Source: Conexibacter sp. CPCC 205762 (lineage in GTDB: Bacteria; Actinomycetota; Thermoleophilia; Solirubrobacterales; Solirubrobacteraceae). From it: DNA of 64,000 nucleotides. Both the position numbers and the translations under genes were made by a program. Of the stretch, positions 58,352 to 64,000 are shown one piece after another (positions within the stretch are counted from its first letter, which is position 1; each line of letters starts with the position of its first letter). Below the pieces are notes generated by a model. The model saw only the letters and a program-made list of their open reading frames with translations, had not been told where the DNA came from and did no database searches. The stretch covers positions 297,589 through 361,588 of the forward strand of contig NZ_JAUTDN010000002.1 of assembly GCF_030646155.1 (NCBI RefSeq), in the 5' to 3' direction.

Positions 58352-59880
58352 TCTCCCGCGTTCGAGGAGCGCGGCAGCACGGCCGGGATCGTCATCAGGA
58401 CGATCTTCAGGTCGAGCAGCAGGCTCCAGTTCTCGATGTAATAGTTGTCCCACTCGACCCGGTCGGTCAACGAGGTCTGCCCGCGCAGGCCCTGCACCTG
58501 CGCCCAGCCGGTCAGACCGGACTTGACCCGGTGCCGGTCGCCGTAGCGGTAGATGTGGGACTCGAAGTTGCGGGCGTAGCTGGTCCGCTCCGGGCGCGGG
58601 CCGACGAGCGACATGTCGCCGCGCAGCACGTTGAACAGCTGCGGCAGCTCGTCGAGCGAGGTCTTGCGCAGGAACTCGCCGACGCGCGTGCGGCGGTCGA
58701 CGCCCTCGACGCCGCCGGGCGCGACGCCGGGCGCCAGCTCGAAGACGACCGTGCTGTCGCTCTCCTCGGCGAGCCGCATCGAGCGGAACTTCAACATGTC
58801 GAACTCCTTGCCGTCGAGTCCGACGCGCCGCTGGCGGTACAGCATCGGCCCCGGCGAGCTGAGCCGCACCGCGAGCGCGAGCGCCGCCAGCAGCGGGGCG
58901 ATCGCGATCACGCCGAGGCCGGCGGCGACACGGTCGAAGCCGTACTTGACGGCGAACTGCCAGCCCTTCGGGTCGACCGTCGCGGCGCGCAGCAGCGGCA
59001 CGCCGCCGAGGTGCTCGACCTCGACGCGGTTGTTGACCTCCTCGAACAGCCGTGGCACGACGACGACCTCGACGCCCAGCTCGCGGCAGCGCCGGATCAG
59101 GTTCAGCATCACGGCGTGGGGGGCGGTCGAGAAGGTCACGACGACCTGCTCGACGTTGTAGCGCTGGACGACCTCCGGCAGGTCCCACGAGGCGCCGAGG
59201 ACGGGCAGCCCGTCCTGCTCCTTCGTGTTGTTGATCAGCGGGTCCTTGTCGAGGAAGCCGATCGGCCGGAGGCCCAGCTCGGGCCGCGCGATCAGGCGGT
59301 TGGCGATCAGGTGGCCGACGCTGCCGGAGCCGACGATCAGCGTGTTGAGGCCGGTCTCGCCGCGCCGCAGCGCGCGCTGGCGGTCGAAGGCGATGCCGAG
59401 CCGGCCGGCGCCGAGGAAGACGAGCGCGAAGGTCCACAGCCGCAGCGTCTGGTCGGCCAGCTGCGGCTCGTTGTCGATCAGCGTGTGGGCGAAGGTCAGC
59501 ACCATCGCGGCGATCGAGGTGGCCGCGAAGATCCGCGCCATCACGTCGAACGGCGACTGGTGCAGGCGCAGGGCGTAGAAGCCGCGCGTCTCGAGGATCA
59601 CGATCGTCAGCAGCGCGTAGACCGCGCCCCAGACGAAGTCGCCGGTCGTCGCCGACCCGGGCGAGGCGATCACGGCGACCGTGACCGCGAGGATCAGCAT
59701 CGCGGCGTCGGCGATGCGGTAGGCGCGGACCCGCTTCTGGCGGATCAGTCTGCGCCGCAGCGTCGCATCGACGGCGGTCGCCGACGGTTGGGCGAGCGCG
59801 TCGCGAAGCTGTTCGGCGATGGTGGAGGCCACAGTGCTCTGGGGAGCTATTCGGCAGGAGGACGCGGAAGGTTGAGCCAT
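58348..59880 (-). CDS. Undecaprenyl-phosphate sugar phosphotransferase (initiating, WbaP/WcaJ type)
   Basis: A 510-residue polyprenyl-phosphate hexose-1-phosphate transferase that starts repeat-unit assembly. Four N-terminal helices (about 75-190), a Rossmann-like CoA-binding domain with LIVGSGSVGHLIANRL, a further helix, and the catalytic C-terminal domain: SPGPMLYRQRRVGLDGKEFDMLKFRSM, TSLDELPQLFNVLRGDMSLVGPRPE, and KSGLTGWAQVQGLRGQT. ATG 59880 was chosen because the open frame reaches 59976 without a signal; GTG 59832 is also possible. It heads the seven-gene block D operon. No -10 box is close to the start, so the promoter may lie further up. Confidence 0.92.
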   Translation of the reverse strand: MAQPSASSCRIAPQSTVASTIAEQLRDALAQPSATAVDATLRRRLIRQKRVRAYRIADAAMLILAVTVAVIASPGSATTGDFVWGAVYALLTIVILETRGFYALRLHQSPFDVMARIFAATSIAAMVLTFAHTLIDNEPQLADQTLRLWTFALVFLGAGRLGIAFDRQRALRRGETGLNTLIVGSGSVGHLIANRLIARPELGLRPIGFLDKDPLINNTKEQDGLPVLGASWDLPEVVQRYNVEQVVVTFSTAPHAVMLNLIRRCRELGVEVVVVPRLFEEVNNRVEVEHLGGVPLLRAATVDPKGWQFAVKYGFDRVAAGLGVIAIAPLLAALALAVRLSSPGPMLYRQRRVGLDGKEFDMLKFRSMRLAEESDSTVVFELAPGVAPGGVEGVDRRTRVGEFLRKTSLDELPQLFNVLRGDMSLVGPRPERTSYARNFESHIYRYGDRHRVKSGLTGWAQVQGLRGQTSLTDRVEWDNYYIENWSLLLDLKIVLMTIPAVLPRSSNAGE

Positions 59881-59943
59881 TCCCAGGACTGGCGCGTCGT
59901 CGCGCGCGCACGCGTGACCGCGGCAGCTGCAGAACGAGCTGTG

Positions 59944-59975
59944 GGGAGCGATGCGCCGGTCACGCATCCTCCCCA
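59944..59975. terminator. Hairpin between the LPFTG gene and block D
   Basis: GGGGAG..GATGCG (59944-59956) pairs with CGCATC..CTCCCC (59964-59975), a 12-bp stem with one bulge. It is 67 bp after the LPFTG stop and 64 bp before the sugar-transferase ATG, so it may terminate the first transcript or act as an attenuator for the operon. Confidence 0.55.
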
Positions 59976-60041
59976 TTCGCTCTCAGCTTCAGGTCCGGCA
60001 GAACGCCGCTCCTGGTGTGGTGGTGCTGGTGGTGTCGAGAC

Positions 60042-60365
60042 TCAGCTCAGCGGCCGCGCGAAACGACGCAGACCGACGCCGACGCCGACGAGCGCAATGC
60101 CGCCGATCGCCAGGAGACCGAGGTCGAGGCCCGTGAACGGGAGCGTGCTCTCCGAGGTCGTCTGGACCGTCGCAGGAGCCGGGGTCGAAGCGGGCTGACT
60201 GCCACCGCCGTTACCGCCGGAGTTGCCGCCCCCGTTCTCAACCGCCCCGAGGATTCCGCCACCGTTTCCACCGTATGCGTCGCCCACGGAGCTGGCCGCG
60301 TAAGCGGGCGCAGCAGCAGTGAAGACGACGGCGACAACAGCCATGATCAAGGCCAGTCGCTTCAT
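60042..60365 (-). CDS. Small LPXTG-anchored surface protein
   Basis: A 107-residue protein: signal peptide about 1-24 (ALIMAVVAVVFTAAAPAYAA), a Gly/Asn-rich stretch, a Thr/Ser/Pro linker (PASTPAPATVQTTSEST), the sorting motif LPFTG, a hydrophobic helix (GLLAIGGIALVGVGVGL) and an RRFARPLS positive tail. This is a complete sortase substrate, though the mature part is only about 50 residues. It lies beside the sugar transferase on the same strand with the hairpin between them. ATG 60365 has GGAAGGA 9 bases upstream. No sortase gene is in the window. Confidence 0.85.
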   Translation of the reverse strand: MKRLALIMAVVAVVFTAAAPAYAASSVGDAYGGNGGGILGAVENGGGNSGGNGGGSQPASTPAPATVQTTSESTLPFTGLDLGLLAIGGIALVGVGVGLRRFARPLS

Positions 60366-60410
60366 CGAACCAATCCTTCCCATCCTTGTATTGGCCGGCC
60401 GAAGCGCTCG

Positions 60411-60462
60411 TTGCGCCTCAAACCTACGTATTGCTTGCATTAGTGGCGAATTGCGCCTCAAA
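60411..60462. repeat. Direct repeat of TTGCGCCTCAAA upstream of the LPFTG gene
   Basis: Identical 12-mers at 60411-60422 and 60451-60462, 40 bp apart start to start (nearly four helical turns), in an AT-rich gap of about 170 bp. They may be sites for a regulator of the LPFTG gene. Confidence 0.5.
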
Positions 60463-60466
60463 GTAG

Positions 60467-60493
60467 CACGGTTGGTTCTTAGGAACAACCGTG
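60467..60493. promoter_or_regulatory. Inverted repeat between the O-antigen ligase-like gene and the LPFTG gene
   Basis: CACGGTTGGTTC (60467-60478) and GAACAACCGTG (60483-60493) pair with one bulged G around TTAG. It is about 45 bp after the stop of the gene at 60537 on the minus strand, so a terminator is the simplest reading; an operator is possible. Confidence 0.5.
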
Positions 60494-60536
60494 TGGCTTT
60501 TGGCTCATACCTGGTCACTACGTGTTTGCGCGTCCG

Positions 60537-62666
60537 TCAGCCGCTGCCTGTCAGATTCTGAACATCCTGGCGCAGTCTCGTGAACGCCTCGGTATACGAG
60601 AGTGGTCTGCTCGTTCCTACGCGTCTCAGTGCCTCATCGACCAAAGGGTCGTCGGGGTTGAGCGCGTGGGCGGCGGCGTAGTCGGCGCGCGCGGCGGTCT
60701 CGTCGCCGGCCGCGGCCGCCGCGAGGCCGGCGCCGAAGTGGGCGAACCAGTCGCCGGAGTCGCGCTCGATCGCCTGGCGGAACGCCGCCTCGGCCTGCTG
60801 CGGGCGGCCCAGCTCCAGCTCGATCACGCCCTCCGTCAGCGACGCTCTGGCGCTGAGCGGGTTGAGCGACTCGGCGCGGTCGAGCTGGCCGAGCGCCTTG
60901 CCGGGGTCCTGGATCCAGTCGGCGGAGGCGGAGGTCGTCTCGCGCTCGGCCGCCCACGGCAGCGCGAGCGCCAGCGCGGCGACGACCGCCGCCAGGGCGG
61001 CGGCGCCCGTCAGCGCGAGCACGAGCGGGCGGCGCGCTGCACGATCTCTTGCAGGAACAGAAGTGGGCGCGTCGCCGGTCGGTCCGGCGGCGTCGGCTGG
61101 TGCGACGGCGGCTGGTGTGGCGGCGGCTGGTGTGGCGGCGGCGGCCGGCGCGGGTGCGGGGCGCATCAGCGCGGTCGCGAGGCCGGCGAAGGCGAAGGCG
61201 GGGCCGCTCAGCGCCGGGAACTCCCAGAACCAGTCGAGCGAGCCGTGGACCAGCCAGACGACCAGCGGCAGCGCCGCGATCGCGGCCGCCGCGCTCGTCT
61301 CCAGCGCGACCGTGCGCGGCCGGCGCCCGCGCAGTGCGGCCGCCAGCACGGCCCCGAGGAAGGCGGCGAACAGCAGGAAGCCGACGATCCCCGTGTGCGC
61401 AAGCAGCCGCAGCTCGAGGCTGTGGGTCCACTTCGGCTGTTCGCCGCTGCGGCGGTCGAGCAGGTAGAAGCGCGACCAGTTGTCCTGGCCGAGGCCGCCG
61501 ATCGGGTGGTCGCGGAAGGCCTTCAGCGAGACGCGCCAGAAGTCGGGCCGGTTGGAGCCGACGGCGCCGAAGCGGGAGGCGCCCGGGTCGGTCGTCTGGT
61601 AGCCGCTGGAGCGGTCCCAGTAGTCGGCGATCTTCTGGTCGGGGCGGAAGTCGGTCGCGGCCAGGCCGACGCCGACGGCGCCGATCAGCCCGACGATCGC
61701 CAGCCCCGCCGCGACGCGGTTGGCGCCGCCGCTCACGCGCGCGGGGACATGCGCGCGACCGTCGAGCAGCGCGAGCACGGTCGCGACGACCAGCACGCCG
61801 CCGATCAGCGGCAGCGCGACGTGGAGCGCGTGCGCGGCCGCGTCGATCAGCTCGGCCCGCTGGACGGCCGGGTCGGGCGGGCTGTCGAAGCGCGAGAAGA
61901 CGTCGAGCAGGGCCGGCAGCGCGAGCGCGGTCCCCGCCAGCGGCGGCAGCGACCACAGCGCCAGCCGCACGCGGCCCGGCACGAGCGCGACCGCCAGCAG
62001 CGCCACCATCGGCAGCGTGAACAGCCAGCCGCGGCTCTCGCACAGGACGGCGACGCAGAGCGCGGCGGTCGCGCCGGCCAGCAGCGGCCCGCGCGCCCAC
62101 CACGGCAGCTCGCGCCGCGATCCGAGCCCGATCGCCGTCAGCGCGCCGATGTTGAAGAGCGCGGCGGCGCCGTTGACGTAGCCGACCGGGGCGGTCAGGC
62201 GGCCGTCGGTGAAGATCCCGACGACGTCGGCGGCGTCGTCGAGCCGCAGCAGCGTCACGATCGCCAGCACGCCGATCCCGAGCGCGAACAGCGACAGCGT
62301 CAGCTGCGCCGTCCAGAGGCGCCACGGCAGCAGCGCGAACAGCACGAACAGCAGCAGGAACAGCAGCGTGCGGTCGCTGCCCTGGAGCGCGTCGCCGGGC
62401 GAGTCGGCCCACAGGATCGACAGGTACGACCAGGCCGTGTAGGCCGCCAGCGCGCCGGCCGCGATCAGCGCCGGGCGCGACAGGCGCATGCGGTCGAAGC
62501 CGATCCCGATCGCCGCCGCCACCAGCAGGCCGAGCACGAGCAGCGCCGAGGGCATCCACGTCGTCGGCTGGTAGCCGCCCTCGTGCGCTCCCCAGTAGAT
62601 CAGCAGCGCGACCACAGGGAGGGCGGGGACGAGGACGATCCCACCCGTTCGCAGGCGCTCTGGCAC
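60537..62666 (-). CDS. O-antigen ligase-like membrane protein with C-terminal TPR domain (B)
   Basis: A 709-residue protein. About 12 transmembrane helices (residues 10-480) with the Wzy_C/WaaL pattern: YVNGAAALFNIGALTAIGLG, FRDHPIGGLGQDNWSRFYLLDRRSGEQPKWTHSLELRLLAHTGIVGFLLF. A further helix near 560 is followed by a periplasmic-like TPR region (LNPLSARASLTEGVIELELG, AEAAFRQAIERDSGDWFAHFG, AADYAAAHALNPDDPLV). The Ala/Pro/Thr linker between the two parts is long. GTG 62666 lies 6 bases after TATGCT (62678-62673), suggesting a leaderless transcript. It is the second member of the family in the window; one may polymerise and the other ligate. Confidence 0.83.
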   Translation of the reverse strand: MPERLRTGGIVLVPALPVVALLIYWGAHEGGYQPTTWMPSALLVLGLLVAAAIGIGFDRMRLSRPALIAAGALAAYTAWSYLSILWADSPGDALQGSDRTLLFLLLFVLFALLPWRLWTAQLTLSLFALGIGVLAIVTLLRLDDAADVVGIFTDGRLTAPVGYVNGAAALFNIGALTAIGLGSRRELPWWARGPLLAGATAALCVAVLCESRGWLFTLPMVALLAVALVPGRVRLALWSLPPLAGTALALPALLDVFSRFDSPPDPAVQRAELIDAAAHALHVALPLIGGVLVVATVLALLDGRAHVPARVSGGANRVAAGLAIVGLIGAVGVGLAATDFRPDQKIADYWDRSSGYQTTDPGASRFGAVGSNRPDFWRVSLKAFRDHPIGGLGQDNWSRFYLLDRRSGEQPKWTHSLELRLLAHTGIVGFLLFAAFLGAVLAAALRGRRPRTVALETSAAAAIAALPLVVWLVHGSLDWFWEFPALSGPAFAFAGLATALMRPAPAPAAAATPAAATPAAVAPADAAGPTGDAPTSVPARDRAARRPLVLALTGAAALAAVVAALALALPWAAERETTSASADWIQDPGKALGQLDRAESLNPLSARASLTEGVIELELGRPQQAEAAFRQAIERDSGDWFAHFGAGLAAAAAGDETAARADYAAAHALNPDDPLVDEALRRVGTSRPLSYTEAFTRLRQDVQNLTGSG

Positions 62667-62672
62667 GGCGCA

Positions 62673-62678
62673 AGCATA
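62673..62678 (-). promoter_or_regulatory. -10 box TATGCT of the ligase-like gene
   Basis: TATGCT on the minus strand ends 6 bases before GTG 62666. The divergent dnaX box TAGACT is only 38 bp away, so two start-proximal promoters share this 64-bp gap. Confidence 0.55.
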
Positions 62679-62715
62679 CGGGGCGGGGCGGCCTCTCCCG
62701 CGCCGTTGCCGTGGG

Positions 62716-62721
62716 TAGACT
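62716..62721 (+). promoter_or_regulatory. -10-like box TAGACT of dnaX
   Basis: TAGACT ends 9 bases before GTG 62731. No ribosome site precedes the GTG. Confidence 0.5.
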
Positions 62722-62730
62722 CAGACGTCC

Positions 62731-64000
62731 GTGTCTGCCGGTCCCTCGCTCTATCGCCGCCACCGTCCGCGCTCGTTCGCCGACGTGGTGGGACAGACCC
62801 ATGTCGTGCGCACGCTGAGAAACGCGGTCGAGCGCGACAAGGTCCATCACGCGTACCTGTTCGTCGGCTCGCGCGGAACCGGCAAGACCTCGATGGCGAA
62901 GATCCTCGCCGCCTGCCTCAACTGCGAGAACGGCGGCCCGACGGTGACGCCCTGCGGCGTCTGCCAGTCGTGCGTCTCGATCGCGAACGCCAGCTCGCTC
63001 GACGTGATCGAGATGGACGCCGCCTCCAACAACTCGGTCGACGACATCCGCGAGCTGCGCGACAAGGTCGCCTACGCGCCGGTCTCGGGCGGCTACAAGG
63101 TCTACATCCTCGACGAGGCGCACATGCTCTCGTCGGCGGCCTGGAACGCCTTCCTGAAGACGCTGGAGGAGCCTCCGCCGCACACGATCTTCGTGCTCGC
63201 GACGACCGAGGCCAACAAGGTGCTGCCGACGGTCGTCGACCGCTGCCACCGCTTCGACTTCACGCGCCCGAACGTCGAGGAGATCAGCGGCGTGCTGCGG
63301 CGCGCGGCCGACTCCGAGGGGATCGTCGTGCCGGACGCGGCGCTCGCGCTCGTCGCCCGCCACGCGACCGGCTCCTTCCGCGACGCGCTCGGCACGCTCG
63401 AGCAGCTGACGACGTACGGCGGCGGCGGGCCCGAGGGGATCACGGTCGAGGACGTGCTGGCGGTGCTCGGCGTGGCCGACGCGGAGGCGCTCTTCGGCGC
63501 CGTCGACGCGGTCGCCGCGCACGACGCGCGCGCGGCGCTGCTGGCGGTCGCGCGGCTGGTCGACTCCGGCCGCGACGCCGGCGGCCTGATCCGCGAGCTG
63601 GAGCAGCAGGCGCGCGAGCTGCTGGCGGTGCAGGTGCTCGGCGGCGTGCCGACCGAGCTGAGACTGACCCCCGAGCGCGACGATCGGCTGGAGGCGCAGG
63701 CCGGCGCGCTCGGCAGACAGGACGTCGTGCGCCTGCTCGACCTGCTGTCGGTCGCGCTCGACGCCGTCGCCAACGGCGCGCAGGCGCGGATCCAGCTGGA
63801 GCTGGCGCTGGTGAAGGCGGCCGCCCCCGAGGTCGACCCGTCCACCCGCGCGCTGCTCGCCCGCATCGACCGCCTCGAGGCGCGCCTCGCCGAGGGCGCC
63901 GTCGCCGCCCCGCCCCCGGCGAAACTCGCCCCCGCGCCGCAGGCCCCCGCGCCCGCGCCGCAGGCCCCCGCGCCCGCGCCGCAGGCCGCGCCGGCCCCAG
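62731..64000 (+). CDS. dnaX: DNA polymerase III subunit gamma/tau, 3' end beyond the window
   Basis: The clamp-loader motor. 423 codons are visible and the frame is open at the window end. It starts SLYRRHRPRSFADVVGQTHVV, the standard DnaX beginning. Walker A GSRGTGKTS, zinc module CLNCENGG..CGVCQSC (four Cys), Walker B LDEAH, sensor 1 ATTEANKVL, SRC-like VVDRCHRFDF, and GSFRDALGTLEQL follow. After the AAA+ collar domains (about residue 370) the sequence becomes Ala/Pro-rich with 21-bp repeats coding APQAPAP near the end, which is the linker before the tau-specific part. The start is GTG 62731. It is transcribed divergently from the polysaccharide locus and marks its right border. Confidence 0.96.
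   Translation, partial: MSAGPSLYRRHRPRSFADVVGQTHVVRTLRNAVERDKVHHAYLFVGSRGTGKTSMAKILAACLNCENGGPTVTPCGVCQSCVSIANASSLDVIEMDAASNNSVDDIRELRDKVAYAPVSGGYKVYILDEAHMLSSAAWNAFLKTLEEPPPHTIFVLATTEANKVLPTVVDRCHRFDFTRPNVEEISGVLRRAADSEGIVVPDAALALVARHATGSFRDALGTLEQLTTYGGGGPEGITVEDVLAVLGVADAEALFGAVDAVAAHDARAALLAVARLVDSGRDAGGLIRELEQQARELLAVQVLGGVPTELRLTPERDDRLEAQAGALGRQDVVRLLDLLSVALDAVANGAQARIQLELALVKAAAPEVDPSTRALLARIDRLEARLAEGAVAAPPPAKLAPAPQAPAPAPQAPAPAPQAAPAP

Noticed and set aside
27242..62666. Exosortase or sortase gene in the polysaccharide locus
   Set aside because: I looked through all the membrane proteins and found ligase-like, flippase, sugar transferase and BY-kinase types only; no exosortase Cys-Arg-His pattern or sortase TLxTC motif was seen.

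Overview
The window is about 64 kb of very GC-rich DNA (roughly 70% or more) from a high-GC actinobacterium. The GC content, a glucosyl-3-phosphoglycerate synthase gene, a large Alu-domain SRP RNA, and the many -10 boxes placed only 5-9 bases before start codons together suggest a deep-branching actinobacterium such as the Thermoleophilia (Solirubrobacter/Conexibacter type). That placement is inference; no rRNA or phylogenetic marker was compared.

Left part (1-27 kb), mostly housekeeping and mixed function. A sugar-uptake operon (ROK regulator, lipoprotein binding protein, ATPase, permease) is followed by a homocysteine S-methyltransferase-like gene. Then comes a set of related glycosyltransferases sharing a WDTDDD signature (three at 5.2-9.2 kb, a fourth at 15.4-16.4 kb), a hemolysin III-type membrane protein, a small secreted protein with very odd codon use, a giant LuxR-type ATPase regulator, gpgS, a secreted alpha/alpha-toroid-like protein, a GGDEF-EAL-CBS c-di-GMP protein, a class B penicillin-binding protein, a YceH-family gene whose 5' end is duplicated in a perfect 136-bp tandem repeat, a lipoprotein, an M29 aminopeptidase, tRNA-Ser(GGA), an RHH protein, a fatty acid hydroxylase, a secreted protein, a GT-C-like membrane protein and tRNA-Val(CAC).

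Middle and right part (27-62.7 kb), a large exopolysaccharide locus. Block A (+, 27.2-39.3 kb): nucleotide-sugar dehydrogenase, NDP-sugar epimerase, the SRP RNA gene, FemAB/CelD-like acyltransferase, three GT4 glycosyltransferases, a GT2, polysaccharide deacetylase, Wzz/BY-kinase fusion and an O-antigen ligase/polymerase-like protein. Block B (-): two paralogous secreted proteins of unknown function, one with a long Pro/Thr repeat. Block C (+): FkbM methyltransferase, a deacetylase and two secreted multi-domain deacetylases, one with a degenerate first catalytic domain. A GT4 (-) and a Wzx-type flippase (+) follow. Block D (-, 59.9-51.4 kb) is a tightly overlapped seven-gene operon: initiating sugar phosphotransferase, NAD-synthetase-like ligase, asparagine-synthase-like amidotransferase, acyl carrier protein, AMP-forming ligase and two acyltransferases. 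A small LPFTG-anchored surface protein and a second O-antigen ligase-like protein with a TPR tail flank it. The window closes inside dnaX.

The gene inventory closely parallels the exosortase-A/PEP-CTERM exopolysaccharide loci of Gram-negative bacteria (sugar transferase, BY-kinase, AsnB, ACP, AMP-ligase, FemAB-like, deacetylase), but no exosortase is visible and the anchored protein carries an LPXTG-type signal. The working model is a Wzx/Wzy-type capsule or exopolysaccharide whose sugars are amidated, acylated from an ACP carrier and deacetylated.
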